From: Acidimicrobiales bacterium
GTDB taxonomy: Bacteria > Actinomycetota > Acidimicrobiia > Acidimicrobiales > CADCSY01
Length of the DNA: 43,230 nucleotides
NCBI GenBank assembly: GCA_025463335.1
Contig: JAOBWJ010000379.1
Location: 1 to 43,230 of the forward strand
Reading direction: 5' to 3'
Both the position numbers and the translations under genes were made by a program. Of the stretch, positions 1 to 9,107 are shown piece by piece. The notes beneath the pieces are model-generated. The model was given only the letters and a program-made list of their open reading frames with translations, was not told the DNA's origin and did not search any database. Every line of letters starts with the position of its first letter. The stretch's first letter is position 1.

Positions 1-58
1 CCGGGGCGACCTCCACCTAACCCGCGACGTAATGACAAGGTAACTGTTGACCATTCGT

Positions 59-74
59 CGGGGGTACGCCCCCG
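59..74. terminator. Tetraloop hairpin downstream of the helicase gene
   Basis: CGGGGG-TACG-CCCCCG forms a perfect six-pair stem closing a TACG loop, 49 bases beyond the helicase stop. There is no T-run, so this is only a candidate factor-dependent or stem-only terminator. The other bases of 1-122 show no gene. Confidence 0.4.
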
Positions 75-122
75 GGAGGGGGCGATCCCATGGGCCCCGC
101 TCATGTCGCTATCCGCTCACCC

Positions 123-1799
123 CTAGCCCGACTTGGGGTCGAAGCGCTCCCGGCGGATCGAGCGCTTCTTGCCGGCGATGGTGCTGGCGTTGACGCGGGC
201 GATGACCTCGTCGACGGCATCGTCGGGCACCTCCACCAGCGAGAACTGATCGGTGATCTCGATGGCGCCGATGTCGCGTCCGCTGAGGCGGGTCTCGTTG
301 GCGATGGCGCCCACGATGTCGTTGGGTCGGATCCGGGCCGCTCGGCCGGCGTTGATGTAGAGGCGGGTCATGCCCTGACCGACGCGGGACGGCTTGGCGC
401 CGACCTTGGTGCGGTCGGGCTTCGACCCCTTGCGTTCCTCCTGCAACGAGACCTCGGGGATCTCGACCTGGTCGTCGTCGGACCCGACGCTCGCCTCGTG
501 GGCCAGCTTCACGGCGGCGAGGGCGATCTCCATCAGGTCGAACTCGTCGGTGAGGGTCTCGACCACGACGCGGAAGTGGTCGAGGTCGTCGCTGACGATC
601 GATTCGCGCACGGAGGCCAGGGTCCCTTCCATGCGGCGGTTGCGAAGGTCGGCGATGGTGGGGACCTTGGCGATCTCGATGCGCTGCTTGGTGATGCGCT
701 CGATGTTCTTGAGCATGCGGTGCTCGCGCGGCTCGGCCAGGGTGATGGCCACGCCCTCACGCCCGGCCCGGCCGACGCGGCCGATGCGGTGGACGTACGA
801 CTCCGGCGCGGAGGGGACGTCGTAGTTAACGACGTGGGTGAGCTGGTCGATGTCGAGGCCGCGAGCGGCCACGTCGGTGGCCACCAGCAGCTCGGCGGCG
901 CCGGCGCGCAGGCGGTTCATGACCCGATCGCGCTGGCCCTGGTCCATGCCGCCGTGCAGGGCCTCGGCCCGGTAGCCGCGCCCGTTGAGCGTCTCGGTGA
1001 GGGAGTCGACCTCGTGGCGGGTCCGGCAGAAGACGATGGCCGCTGTGGGGGCCTCGACATCGAGGATGCGGCCGAGCGCCGCCGGCTTGTGCGAGCGGGG
1101 GACGACGTAGGCGCTCTGGCGGACCTGGGGCGACGCCCCGGCCTCGGCTGCCTCGCGCTTGATCTCGATGCGGACGGGCTCCCGGAGGTGGCGCTTCACG
1201 ATCCCGGTGATGCGCGGCGGCATGGTGGCCGAGAAGAGGACCGTCTGGCGGTCGTCGGGCGTGGCCTGGAGCAGGGCCTCGATGTCTTCGGCGAAGCCCA
1301 TGTCGAGCATCTCGTCCGCCTCGTCGAGCACCACGATGCGGATGCTGTCGAGCGACATGGTGCGGCGCTTCAGGTGGTCAAGGGCCCGGCCCGGGGTGGC
1401 CACGATCACGTCGACCCCATGCTTGAGGGCCTGGAGCTGGCGGACGATCGGTTGGCCGCCGTAGATGGGCACCACTCGGGCGCCGAGCTCGCGGCCGTAG
1501 CGGTGGATGGCCTCGGACACCTGCATGGCCAGCTCGCGGGTGGGCACCAGCACCAGGGCGGTGGGATCGGTGCCACCCACCGTCAGTCGCTGCAGGACGG
1601 GCAGGGCGAACGCCGCCGTCTTGCCGGTGCCGGTCGCCGCCTGGCCGAGCAGGTCGCGACCCTCGATGATCGGCGGGATCGACTCCCGCTGGATCGGGGT
1701 GGGTTCCTCGTAGCCCAGCGTGGTCAGGGCCTGCAGGAGCTCGGGCCGGAGCCCGAGGTCGGCGAACCCCGATGCGTCGTCGATGGGGGGCGCAGTCAT
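123..1799 (-). CDS. deaD: DEAD-box ATP-dependent RNA helicase, DeaD/CsdA type
   Basis: This is a 558-residue RNA helicase that would unwind structured RNA using ATP in the cytoplasm, in ribosome assembly or mRNA turnover. All core motifs are readable: a Q motif around residues 11-37, Walker A ATGTGKT at 55-61, PTREL, TPGR, DEAD at 159-162, SAT at 190-192, then ATDVAARGLD and HRIGRVGR in the second RecA domain. The C-terminal ~75 residues look like the DbpA-type RNA-binding domain found in DeaD/CsdA proteins. The start is set at the ATG giving MTAPPIDD; the frame stays open 43 codons further upstream, but that part has no helicase similarity and would run into the coxS leader. It is transcribed divergently from coxS. 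Family assignment is firm; the in vivo RNA target is unknown. Confidence 0.93.
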   Translation of the reverse strand: MTAPPIDDASGFADLGLRPELLQALTTLGYEEPTPIQRESIPPIIEGRDLLGQAATGTGKTAAFALPVLQRLTVGGTDPTALVLVPTRELAMQVSEAIHRYGRELGARVVPIYGGQPIVRQLQALKHGVDVIVATPGRALDHLKRRTMSLDSIRIVVLDEADEMLDMGFAEDIEALLQATPDDRQTVLFSATMPPRITGIVKRHLREPVRIEIKREAAEAGASPQVRQSAYVVPRSHKPAALGRILDVEAPTAAIVFCRTRHEVDSLTETLNGRGYRAEALHGGMDQGQRDRVMNRLRAGAAELLVATDVAARGLDIDQLTHVVNYDVPSAPESYVHRIGRVGRAGREGVAITLAEPREHRMLKNIERITKQRIEIAKVPTIADLRNRRMEGTLASVRESIVSDDLDHFRVVVETLTDEFDLMEIALAAVKLAHEASVGSDDDQVEIPEVSLQEERKGSKPDRTKVGAKPSRVGQGMTRLYINAGRAARIRPNDIVGAIANETRLSGRDIGAIEITDQFSLVEVPDDAVDEVIARVNASTIAGKKRSIRRERFDPKSG

Positions 1800-1909
1800 G
1801 ACCCCAGGTTCGCAGACGAGCGGGCTCGGGCCATGTTCGGTTCCTGGCCATAGCGCCGCGACGCGCGTCATGATTGGAGAGACACAGCCAAGTGGTGGGG
1901 GGAGGGACC

Positions 1910-2380
1910 ATGCAGGTCTCGATCGCACTGAACGGCGCGACCAGCGAGCACGAGGTCGAACCCCGGCTCCTCCTGGTCCACTACCTGCGCGACGTCGCCG
2001 GGCTCACCGGCACCAACGTCGGCTGCGACACGTCGTCGTGCGGGGCCTGCACGGTCCTCCTCGACGGCATGTCGGTGAAGTCGTGCACGGTGCTGGCTGT
2101 GCAGGCCGACGGTCGGGCGGTGACCACGATCGAGGGCTTGGCCACCAACGGGGAACTCCACCCGATGCAGGCCGCCTTCCGGGAGCACCACGGGCTCCAG
2201 TGCGGCTTCTGCACGCCGGGGATGGTGTTGGCCGCCGTGTCGCTCGCCGCCGAGGGCGGGGCCGGTGACGAGGCGGCGGTCCGCGAGGGCCTCGAGGGCA
2301 ACCTGTGCCGCTGCACCGGCTACCAGAACATCGTCGCCGCCGTCCTGGACGGGGCCAACGGGAACGGAGTTCGGTCATGA
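1910..2380 (+). CDS. coxS: Molybdenum hydroxylase small subunit, [2Fe-2S] (form II CoxS-like)
   Basis: A 156-residue iron-sulfur subunit of a xanthine-oxidase family enzyme, which passes electrons from the molybdenum site to FAD. The N-terminal ferredoxin-type cluster ligands are Cys39, 44, 47 and 59. The second cluster ligands are Cys98 and 101 (CGFC) and Cys133 and 135 (CRC). The start follows a GGGGGGAGGG purine tract; an in-frame upstream start at 1874 has no such site and adds an unconserved stretch. Its stop overlaps the coxL start as ATGA, so the two are probably translationally coupled. The gene order small-large-medium is the one usually seen for form II CO-dehydrogenase-like enzymes. 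The substrate is not defined by this subunit. Confidence 0.92.
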   Translation: MQVSIALNGATSEHEVEPRLLLVHYLRDVAGLTGTNVGCDTSSCGACTVLLDGMSVKSCTVLAVQADGRAVTTIEGLATNGELHPMQAAFREHHGLQCGFCTPGMVLAAVSLAAEGGAGDEAAVREGLEGNLCRCTGYQNIVAAVLDGANGNGVRS

Positions 2381-4743
2381 CCGCTGTCATGGGCACCGTC
2401 ATGGGCACGTCGCTGCGGCGGAAGGAGGACCCCCGGCTGCTGACGGGTGAGGCCCGATTCGTCGACGACCTGGTGCTGCCCGGCGCCCGGTGGCTGGCCA
2501 TGGTGCGCAGCCCCGAGGCGCACGCCCGCATCACCGCCATCGACGCCACCGCGGCGCTGGACACCCCTGGCGTCGAGGCCGTCCTCACCGGGAAGGAGCT
2601 GCGGGAGGCGTGGACCCAGCCCATGCCGTGCGCCTGGCCGGTCACGGACGACATGAAGAACCCCGTCCATTTCCCGGTCGCTGTCGACGAGGCGTGCTAC
2701 GTCGGCGACATCGTGGCCGTGGTCGTCGCCAGCAGCCGATACGCGGCTCGCGACGGCGCCGAGGCGGTGGACGTCACCTACGAGCGGCTCCCGGCCGTCG
2801 TGGACTTGGAGGACGCCCTGTCCGATCGGGTCCTGGTGCACGAGGGGCTGGGCACCAACAGGTCCTACACCTGGACGCTGGCCCCCGACCCGCCGGCCGT
2901 CGACCGGGCGTTCGCCGGGGCGGCCCACACGGTGCGGGCCCGCTACGTGCAGCAGCGCCTGATTCCCGAGGCCATGGAGCCGCGCGGGGTGGCCGTCGTC
3001 CCCCAGCCCGTGGGAGGCGAGATCGTCCTCTACTCCTCGACCCAGATTCCGCACATCCTCCGGGTCATGGTCGGGCTGACGCTCGGGATCCCGGAGCAGA
3101 AGGTCCGGATCATCGCCCCGGCTGTCGGCGGCGGCTTCGGTTCCAAGCTCAACGTCTACGCCGAGGAGCTCATCGCCGTCGCCCTGGCCCGCCGACTCGG
3201 TGGCCCCGTCCGGTGGACGGAGGAGCGGCGGGAGAACGCGGTGGCCACCATCCAAGGCCGGGGTCAGATCCAGGACATCGAGCTGGCGGCCGACGCCGAC
3301 GGCAAGGTCACCGCGGTGCGGGTGCAGATCCTCGCCGACATGGGTGCCTACCTGCAGCTGGTGACGCCCGGCATCCCGCTGCTCGGCGCGTTCCTCTATC
3401 ACGGCGTGTACGCCATCCCGGCCTACTCGTTCGAGTGCACGGGCGTGTTCACCACCAAGACGCCGACCGACGCCTACCGGGGCGCCGGCCGGCCCGAGGC
3501 CAGCTATGCCATCGAGCGGGCCATGGACGAGATGGCGCATGAGATCGGCCTGGCCCCCGACGAGATCCGGCGCCGCAACTACATCCAACCTGAGCAGTTC
3601 CCGTACGCCTCGCCGGCCGGGCTGACGTTCGACTCGGGCGACTACGAGCCGACCCTCGACCGGGCCCTCGAGCTGGTGGGCTACGAGGGGATCCGCAAGG
3701 AGCAGGCCGATCGCCGGGCGAGCGGCAGCACCCGGCACCTCGGTGTGGGCATGGCCACCTATGTGGAGATGTGCGGGCTGGCCCCGTCGCGGGTCCTGGC
3801 CTCCCTCAACTACGTGGCCGGGGGGTGGGAGTCGGCGACCGTCCGGCTGCTGCCGACGGGCAAGGCCCAGGTGGTCAGCGGCACGACCCCCCACGGCCAG
3901 GGCCATGAGACGTGCTGGTCGATGATCGTGGCCGACAAGTTCGGCATCGATCCCGACGACGTCGAGGTGCTGCACTCCGACACCGCCGTGTCCCCGCTCG
4001 GCCTCGACACCTATGGCTCCCGCTCCCTGGCCGTGGGCGGGGTGGCCGTGGAGCTGGCGGCCCAGAAGGTGCTGGACAAGGCCCGGCTCATCGCCGCCCA
4101 CCAGATGGAGGCCAACGAGGACGACCTCGAGTTCGTCGGCGGCGCCTTCCAGGTGAAGGGGAGCCCGGCCAGCGCCGTGCCCATCCAGGCCCTCGCCTTC
4201 GAGGCGTTCACCGCCCACAACCTGCCTGACGGGATGGAGCCCAACCTGGCCGAGCAGGTCACGTTCGATCCTCCGAACTTCGTGTTCCCGTTCGGCACCC
4301 ATGCCGCCGTGGTGGAGGTCGACGAGGAGACGGGCGAGATCCGCCTGCTCGACTACGCGGCCGTCGACGACTGCGGGAACCAGGTGAACCCGATGATCGT
4401 CGCCGGTCAGTTGCACGGCGGGATCGTGCAGGGCATCGCCCAGGCCCTCTGGGAGGAGGCCGTCTACGACGAGGACGGCCAGCTGCTGAACGCCACGCTG
4501 GTCGACTACCTCGTGCCCACGGCCGCCGAGCTGCCCAACTTCAAGCTGGACCACACGGTGACCCCATCGCCCACCAACTCCCTGGGCGTGAAGGGGGTGG
4601 GGGAGGCCGGCACCATCGGCTCGGCTCCGACGATCATCAACGCCGTGGTCGACGCCCTGTCCCACCTCGGGATCCGCGACGTGACCATGCCGGCCACACC
4701 TCAGCGGGTCTGGAAGCTCATCGAGGAGGCGAAGGCACGATGA
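2377..4743 (+). CDS. coxL: Molybdenum hydroxylase large catalytic subunit (form II CoxL-like)
   Basis: A 788-residue catalytic subunit that should bind the molybdopterin cytosine dinucleotide cofactor. GGGFGSK at 251-257 is the cofactor-binding glycine stretch, and the C-terminal KGVGEAG carries the catalytic Glu of the family. The active-site loop reads AYRGAGR at 366-372. From family knowledge, form I true CO dehydrogenases carry AYRCSFR with the copper-binding Cys, while AYRGAGR marks form II (BMS-type), whose substrates are mostly unknown and which need not oxidise CO. The start is ambiguous between three in-frame ATGs at codons 1, 5 and 9, created by a 12-bp tandem repeat; the first makes the ATGA overlap with coxS. 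The stop overlaps coxM in the same way. Confidence 0.92.
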   Translation: MTAVMGTVMGTSLRRKEDPRLLTGEARFVDDLVLPGARWLAMVRSPEAHARITAIDATAALDTPGVEAVLTGKELREAWTQPMPCAWPVTDDMKNPVHFPVAVDEACYVGDIVAVVVASSRYAARDGAEAVDVTYERLPAVVDLEDALSDRVLVHEGLGTNRSYTWTLAPDPPAVDRAFAGAAHTVRARYVQQRLIPEAMEPRGVAVVPQPVGGEIVLYSSTQIPHILRVMVGLTLGIPEQKVRIIAPAVGGGFGSKLNVYAEELIAVALARRLGGPVRWTEERRENAVATIQGRGQIQDIELAADADGKVTAVRVQILADMGAYLQLVTPGIPLLGAFLYHGVYAIPAYSFECTGVFTTKTPTDAYRGAGRPEASYAIERAMDEMAHEIGLAPDEIRRRNYIQPEQFPYASPAGLTFDSGDYEPTLDRALELVGYEGIRKEQADRRASGSTRHLGVGMATYVEMCGLAPSRVLASLNYVAGGWESATVRLLPTGKAQVVSGTTPHGQGHETCWSMIVADKFGIDPDDVEVLHSDTAVSPLGLDTYGSRSLAVGGVAVELAAQKVLDKARLIAAHQMEANEDDLEFVGGAFQVKGSPASAVPIQALAFEAFTAHNLPDGMEPNLAEQVTFDPPNFVFPFGTHAAVVEVDEETGEIRLLDYAAVDDCGNQVNPMIVAGQLHGGIVQGIAQALWEEAVYDEDGQLLNATLVDYLVPTAAELPNFKLDHTVTPSPTNSLGVKGVGEAGTIGSAPTIINAVVDALSHLGIRDVTMPATPQRVWKLIEEAKAR

Positions 4744-5561
4744 TCACTGCGCCGTTCGACTACGTGCGGGCCGACTCGGTCGACCATGCCGTGCAGCTCC
4801 TGGGCACCCACGGCGAGGACGCCAAGCTCCTGGCCGGCGGCCACTCGCTGCTCCCGCTCATGAAGCTGCGGTTGGCCACCCCTTCCGTGCTGATCGACGT
4901 GGGCCGGCTCGCCGAGCTGTCCTACGTCCGGGATGGCGGCGATCACGTGGCGATCGGGGCGCTGACCAGCCACCACGACGTGGCGACCTCGGACATGGTG
5001 GCCACCGATGTGCCGCTCCTGCGCCGCGTGGCCGGGCAGATCGGTGATCCTCAGGTCCGTCACCTCGGCACCATCGGCGGCTCGGTCGTCCACGGCGACC
5101 CGGCATCCGACATGCCGGCTGCGATGCTGGCGCTCCGGGCCACGTTCGTGACCGTGGGCCCGGGCGGTCAACGGGAGCATTCGGTCGATGGCTTCTTCAC
5201 GGGGTTCCTGGAGACGGCGATCGGCGCCGACGAGGTGCTCACCGAGATCCGCGTGCCCAAGGTTCCCATGGCGGGCTGGTCGTTCCAGAAGTTCCAGCGC
5301 CGGGCCCAGGACTGGGCGGTCGTCGGTGTGGCGTGCGTGCGCAACGACACCGTTGGCATCGGGCTGGTGAACATGGGCTCGACCTCGCTCCGGGCCACCG
5401 CCGTCGAGGACGCGCTGGGCTCGGGCGCGTCGATCGCCGATGCTGCCGCCCTCGCCGACGAAGGTACGGAACCCGTCGACGATCTCAACGCGTCGCCCGA
5501 GTATCGGCGCCACCTGGCCCACGTCCTCGTCCGCCGCGCCCTGGAGGAAGCCTCCCGCTGA
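4740..5561 (+). CDS. coxM: Molybdenum hydroxylase medium subunit, FAD-binding (form II CoxM-like)
   Basis: A 273-residue flavin subunit that takes electrons from the iron-sulfur subunit and hands them to a quinone or other acceptor. The two family FAD motifs are AGGHS at 32-36 and TIGGS at 111-115, followed by a C-terminal CO-dehydrogenase flavoprotein domain. Length is close to the family norm of 270-290. It overlaps coxL by four bases (ATGA) and closes the three-gene operon. No maturation genes (coxD/E/F/G-like) follow, so those functions must lie elsewhere. The gene runs convergently into the catabolic operon, with only five bases between stop codons. Confidence 0.92.
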   Translation: MITAPFDYVRADSVDHAVQLLGTHGEDAKLLAGGHSLLPLMKLRLATPSVLIDVGRLAELSYVRDGGDHVAIGALTSHHDVATSDMVATDVPLLRRVAGQIGDPQVRHLGTIGGSVVHGDPASDMPAAMLALRATFVTVGPGGQREHSVDGFFTGFLETAIGADEVLTEIRVPKVPMAGWSFQKFQRRAQDWAVVGVACVRNDTVGIGLVNMGSTSLRATAVEDALGSGASIADAAALADEGTEPVDDLNASPEYRRHLAHVLVRRALEEASR

Positions 5562-5578
5562 ACCCGTCAGGTGGGTTC
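5560..5578. terminator. Hairpin spanning the convergent coxM / VOC stop codons
   Basis: GAACCC-GTCAGGT-GGGTTC forms a six-pair stem with a seven-base loop. One arm overlaps the coxM stop and the stop codon of the opposite VOC gene sits in the loop. It could act in both directions; there is no T-tract. Confidence 0.35.
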
Positions 5579-5944
5579 GAGTAGGTCCCAGCGGTTGCCG
5601 TAGAGGTCCTCGAACACGGCGACCGTGGCATAGGGCTCGTGGCGGGGTGGTTCGAGGAAGTGCACGCCGGCGGCGGTCATGCGGTCGTGGTCGGCGGCGA
5701 AGTCGTTGGTCTCCAGGAAGAAGCCGACCCGGCCACCGGTCTGGTCGCCGACCCGGGCCTCCTGCTCGGGTCCGCTGGCCCGGGCCAGCAGCAGGCCGGT
5801 GCCGCCGTCACTCGGGCCGACCACGACCCAGCGCTTGCCGCCGCCGAGGTCGGTGTCCTCTCGGAGGGTGAAGCCCACGGCGTCGACGTAGAAGCGGATG
5901 GCCTCGTCGTAGTCGCGCACGACGAGCGTGACGTGGGGGATCAC
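5567..5944 (-). CDS. VOC (glyoxalase/bleomycin-resistance fold) protein
   Basis: A 125-residue single-domain VOC protein: an N-terminal PHVTLVVRD strand, FYVDAVGF, and the C-terminal signature YGNRWDLLEP. Such proteins are metal-dependent lyases, isomerases, dioxygenases or binding proteins; the fold is clear but the reaction is not. The GTG start overlaps the stop of the upstream enoyl-CoA hydratase as GTGA, and other frames upstream belong to that gene. It is the last gene of the hydroquinone operon, so it may act on a ring-cleavage product or a methylmalonyl-CoA-type intermediate. That role is inference from position. Confidence 0.82.
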   Translation of the reverse strand: MIPHVTLVVRDYDEAIRFYVDAVGFTLREDTDLGGGKRWVVVGPSDGGTGLLLARASGPEQEARVGDQTGGRVGFFLETNDFAADHDRMTAAGVHFLEPPRHEPYATVAVFEDLYGNRWDLLEPT

Positions 5945-6744
5945 GTGCCGGTGAAGTTGGGCGGCCGCTTCTCCACGAACGCCTGCATGCCTTCCTTGGC
6001 GTCGTTGCTGCGGGTGACCATCCCGGCGTAGCGGCCCTCGATGGGGCGGGCCTCGTCCTCGGGAAGCCAGCCGGTCTCGATGGCCGACGCCTTGGTGGCG
6101 GCCACCGACAGCGGGCCACAGCTGTTCACCAGATCGGCGATCTCGAGCGCCTTGGCCAGTCCCTCGCCCGTCGGCACCACGTGGGTGACGAGCCCCCAGC
6201 GCAGCGCCTCCTCGGCGTCGAGGATCCGCCCGGTGAGCAGCATCTCCAGGGCGACGGCGTAGGGGATCTGGCGCTTGAGTCGCATGGTTGAACCGGCCCC
6301 GGCGATCAGGCCGCGGCGGGCCTCGGGGACGCCGAAGCGAGCGTGCTCCTCGGCGACGCGGATGTCGGTCTGCTGCAGCATCTCGCACCCGCCACCCATG
6401 CAGTCGCCGTTGACGGCGGCGATGATCGGCTTGCGCAGCCAGTGCGACAGCAGCAGGCCCTTCCCGATCAGGCTCGGGTCGGCCTTGGCTCGCTCCTCGT
6501 GCTCGGACGCCGCCGTCCCGCCACCGGCCATCCACCCCGACTGGAGGTCGCCGCCCACGCAGTAGTGGCCCTCGGCGCCGGTGAGGATGGCGCAGCGGAT
6601 CGAGTCATCCGACTCGATGCGCTCCCACGCGTCGGCCAGGCGCACGATCATGTCGAGCGACAGGGCGTTGCGGCGCTCCGGCCGGTTCATGGTGAGGATG
6701 GCCGTCGGTCCCCGGAGGTCGACCAGCAGGCTCTCGTCGGACAT
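5941..6744 (-). CDS. Enoyl-CoA hydratase/isomerase family protein (crotonase)
   Basis: A 267-residue crotonase. The oxyanion-hole segments are NRPERRNALS near 20 and YCVGGD near 61. Both acid/base glutamates of true enoyl-CoA hydratases are present: Glu121 in GGCEM and Glu141 in GVPE, spaced 20 apart as in the rat mitochondrial enzyme. It therefore probably hydrates a trans-2-enoyl-CoA rather than being only an isomerase. In the operon it would act on acyl-CoA products after the CoA-transferase step, or in an unrelated side branch. It is 22 bases downstream of the hydrolase gene and overlaps the VOC gene by four bases. Confidence 0.9.
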   Translation of the reverse strand: MSDESLLVDLRGPTAILTMNRPERRNALSLDMIVRLADAWERIESDDSIRCAILTGAEGHYCVGGDLQSGWMAGGGTAASEHEERAKADPSLIGKGLLLSHWLRKPIIAAVNGDCMGGGCEMLQQTDIRVAEEHARFGVPEARRGLIAGAGSTMRLKRQIPYAVALEMLLTGRILDAEEALRWGLVTHVVPTGEGLAKALEIADLVNSCGPLSVAATKASAIETGWLPEDEARPIEGRYAGMVTRSNDAKEGMQAFVEKRPPNFTGT

Positions 6745-6766
6745 GTCGCTCCCAAGGGCTGGCCGA

Positions 6767-7411
6767 TCAATCGGGGGCGACAGTAGCGGTGGCCATCACC
6801 GCCAGCAGGCGGGCGGTGGCGGCCACCTCGGCCTCGCAGATCTCGTGACCCATGCCCTGGTAGACGGCGAGCTCGACCTCGGCCCCGCGACGCCGGAATG
6901 CCTCGGCCGTTTCCTGGACCCGGGGGAGGGGCACCCACTCGTCGGCGTCGCTGGTGCCGAGGAACACGGGTGTGCGCTCGAGAGACGGCCCGTCCCACGA
7001 GGTGCCGGGCGGGCCCACCAGCCCGCCGGTGAGGCCGACGATCGCGCCCCAGCGGGTCGGGTGGTCCGACGCGTACTGGAGCACCGAGCAGGCGCCCTGG
7101 GAGAAGCCGACGAGGGCCACCCTCTCCGGCGGCAGCGCGAGAGCGTCCACCAGCCGACTGATCCGCTCCATCGTCCAAGACAGCCATGGCTCGTTGGCCT
7201 CGCTCGGCTCCATGAACCGACCCGGGTACCAGCTCTGGCCGTCGGCCTCCGGCACCACGTACGCGAGCGGGAGCTCCGGGAGGCGGTCGAGCAGGTGCTC
7301 GAACATCCATTCGGGGCTCTGGTCGCGCCCGTGCACCACCACGGCGCCGGCGGCTGGGGACGCCGGGCCACGGCGGTGCACGGCACACCTCAGGTGGGCG
7401 TTGCCGGCCAC
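6767..7411 (-). CDS. Phospholipase/carboxylesterase family alpha/beta hydrolase (MhqD-like)
   Basis: A 214-residue serine hydrolase of the phospholipase/carboxylesterase group. The nucleophile is Ser104 in GFSQGA, the acid Asp155 or Asp157 in SDADEWVP, and the base His189 in GMGHE. VVHGRDQ near 25-31 supplies the oxyanion loop. The GTG start lies four bases after the stop of the dioxygenase gene. In Bacillus subtilis the quinone-response operon mhqNOD places a hydrolase of this same family (MhqD) next to the ring-cleaving dioxygenase MhqO. The same pair is seen here, so a role in handling quinone or ring-cleavage products is likely, although the true substrate is unknown for either system. 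Confidence 0.85.
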   Translation of the reverse strand: MAGNAHLRCAVHRRGPASPAAGAVVVHGRDQSPEWMFEHLLDRLPELPLAYVVPEADGQSWYPGRFMEPSEANEPWLSWTMERISRLVDALALPPERVALVGFSQGACSVLQYASDHPTRWGAIVGLTGGLVGPPGTSWDGPSLERTPVFLGTSDADEWVPLPRVQETAEAFRRRGAEVELAVYQGMGHEICEAEVAATARLLAVMATATVAPD

Positions 7412-7415
7412 GGGC

Positions 7416-8372
7416 TCAGTAGCGCAACGGCTCGAGGTACCCCATGATCCACTCCCGCTGGTCGGCGAACACCGGCGGCACCTGGAACTCCCGGCCGAGC
7501 AACCCGACTGTCTCGTCGATGGTGAAGCCGGCGGGCTTGGACACGGTGGCTTCGAACATGGCGCCGGCGGGCGTGCGGACGTAGACCGAGTCGAAGTACC
7601 CGCGGTCCTTGCGGTCGGAGGTGTCGGTGTAGCCGAGGCCCTCGAGGTAGGCCTTCACGTGGTCCTGCACGTCCAGGGACTCGACCTGGAACGCGGTGTG
7701 GTGCACGATCCCCTCGCCGAACGTCCACGTGCCGGGGGCCAGGCCGGGTTCGAGGACGAAGTCGACGATCCGGCCCGTGCCGCCCTCGGCGATCTCGAAG
7801 CGGATGTGGTCGCCGTCCTCCTGGGTCTGGCGGGCGTTCCAGCCGTCCTGCATGAACTCCTGGGACGCCTCGAAGTCTCGTACGGACACGGTGACGCCAT
7901 GAGTCCCCCGGATGGCGTTCTCGATGGGGACCGGTCCGGCGGTGTGCGGCGTGCGGCCGTCGTCGGCCACGCCCACCAGCTCGTACTCGATGCCGCACGG
8001 GTGCTCGAAGCGCAGGATGCGCTCGCCGAAGCGCGACGTCTCCTCGACCTTGACGCCGGCGTCGTGCAGGCGGGTGTGCCAGTACTCGAGCGACTCCTCC
8101 GGCACCGACAGGCTGATGGTCTTGGTCTGGTTGGTTCCCCGCCGCCCCATCCGGCCGGACTGCCGCATCGGGAAGCAGGTGACGAGCGTGCTCTCGTCGC
8201 CCACGTCGTTGCCGTAGTACAGGTGGTAGATGGGCACCACGCCGTCGTAGAGCGCCGTCTTCTTCACGCTCTTCATGCCGAGCAGCTTGGTGTGGAAGTC
8301 GTAGTCCTCCTGGGCGTCGCCGACGCACAGGGTCAGGTGGTGGTGGCGTTGGATGGCCTTGTTGGGTTCCAT
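7416..8372 (-). CDS. mhqO: Type I ring-cleaving dioxygenase, PcpA/LinE/MhqO family
   Basis: A 318-residue two-domain VOC dioxygenase that should open hydroquinone-type rings with Fe(II) and O2. HHHLTLCVGD at 10-19 starts domain one, and VHHTAFQV at 223-230 and MFEAT at 272-276 supply ligands in domain two. Candidate iron ligands are His11 or His12, His224 or His225, and Glu274. From memory, PcpA uses His11, His227 and Glu276, so both position and spacing agree. RFGERILRFEHPCG and the FP..RGRRGT-like segment are also typical of MhqO/LinE proteins. A strong AAGGAGG site precedes the ATG. Substrate could be chlorinated, methylated or unsubstituted hydroquinone; sequence alone does not decide. 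Confidence 0.88.
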   Translation of the reverse strand: MEPNKAIQRHHHLTLCVGDAQEDYDFHTKLLGMKSVKKTALYDGVVPIYHLYYGNDVGDESTLVTCFPMRQSGRMGRRGTNQTKTISLSVPEESLEYWHTRLHDAGVKVEETSRFGERILRFEHPCGIEYELVGVADDGRTPHTAGPVPIENAIRGTHGVTVSVRDFEASQEFMQDGWNARQTQEDGDHIRFEIAEGGTGRIVDFVLEPGLAPGTWTFGEGIVHHTAFQVESLDVQDHVKAYLEGLGYTDTSDRKDRGYFDSVYVRTPAGAMFEATVSKPAGFTIDETVGLLGREFQVPPVFADQREWIMGYLEPLRY

Positions 8373-8376
8373 TGGT

Positions 8377-8383
8377 CCTCCTT
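8377..8383 (-). promoter_or_regulatory. Strong ribosome binding site before the MhqO-like gene
   Basis: AAGGAGG, read on the minus strand, lies four bases before the ATG at 8372. It is the most complete Shine-Dalgarno sequence in this operon and fixes the start, suggesting independent, strong translation. Confidence 0.7.
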
Positions 8384-8393
8384 GGTGTCTAGG

Positions 8394-9107
8394 TCAGTGC
8401 AGCGCCATGGCTGCCGGTCGCAGCGATCGCAGCGCCTCCAGCTCCACCGCCGTGGGGGGTGGTGTCTCGCCGAGGTCGTCGGCCACGAGGAGGGTCCAGC
8501 CGGTGGCGGCCCGGGCCATCTCGACGGTGGCGCCCGGGTGGAGGCACGTCAGGACCAGCTCCTCGCTGCCGGGCTCCCGGCGCAGCTCACCGAGGTCGGT
8601 GATGACGGTCGAGACGCGGTCGCCCACCGAGGTCCGGAAGGCGAGCGGGTCCACGAACGTTCGGGGCGACTGGCGCACGATCACGATGACCCGCCGACAG
8701 GACGTGGCGATCTCGGGAGCCCCGCCGGCGCCCGGCAGTCGGACGGTGGGTTTGGCGTAGGGGCCCACCACCGTGGTGTTGATGTCGCCTCGCCGGTCGA
8801 TCTGGGCGGCGCCGAGGAACCCCACGTCCATGCGCCCGGCCTGCAACCAGTAGTTGAAGATCTCCGGGACCGAGACAACGGCATCGGCGGTCTCGGCCAG
8901 CTCACCGTCGCCGATGGAGAGGGGGAGTGAGCGGGGCTTGGCGCCGATCGTGCCCGACTCGTACACGAGCACCAACCCGGGGGCATGGGTGCGCCGGGCC
9001 AGGTTGGCTGCCCGGGACGGCAGCCCGATGCCGACGAAGCAGACCTCGCCGTTCGCCAGGTGGCGGGCCGCCGCCACCGTCATCATCTCGTCGGTCGAGT
9101 AGGTCAC
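8394..9107 (-). CDS. catJ: CoA-transferase beta subunit, CatJ/IpdB-like (3-oxoadipate CoA-transferase)
   Basis: A 237-residue class I CoA-transferase beta subunit. VYESGTIG at 48-55 carries the expected catalytic Glu50, which forms the glutamyl-CoA intermediate. FLGAAQID and the PGAGG segment are also typical. It belongs to the longer CatJ/GctB/IpdB type rather than the short PcaJ type. With the CatI-like subunit it would move CoA from succinyl-CoA to 3-oxoadipate, the end product expected of hydroquinone degradation; a steroid-ring acid substrate as for IpdAB is the main alternative. The GTG start overlaps the NTF2-like gene as GTGA. Unusually, the partner subunit gene is separated from it by that extra gene. 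Confidence 0.85.
   Translation of the reverse strand: MTYSTDEMMTVAAARHLANGEVCFVGIGLPSRAANLARRTHAPGLVLVYESGTIGAKPRSLPLSIGDGELAETADAVVSVPEIFNYWLQAGRMDVGFLGAAQIDRRGDINTTVVGPYAKPTVRLPGAGGAPEIATSCRRVIVIVRQSPRTFVDPLAFRTSVGDRVSTVITDLGELRREPGSEELVLTCLHPGATVEMARAATGWTLLVADDLGETPPPTAVELEALRSLRPAAMALH

Noticed and set aside
2320-4665. A 781-codon minus-strand open frame over coxL
   Set aside because: CoxL has full family motifs on the plus strand. The opposite product is low-complexity His/Gly/Asp/Val-rich.
2377-4743. True (form I) CO dehydrogenase
   Set aside because: The active-site loop is AYRGAGR and not AYRCSFR, and the gene order is small-large-medium. CO oxidation should not be claimed.
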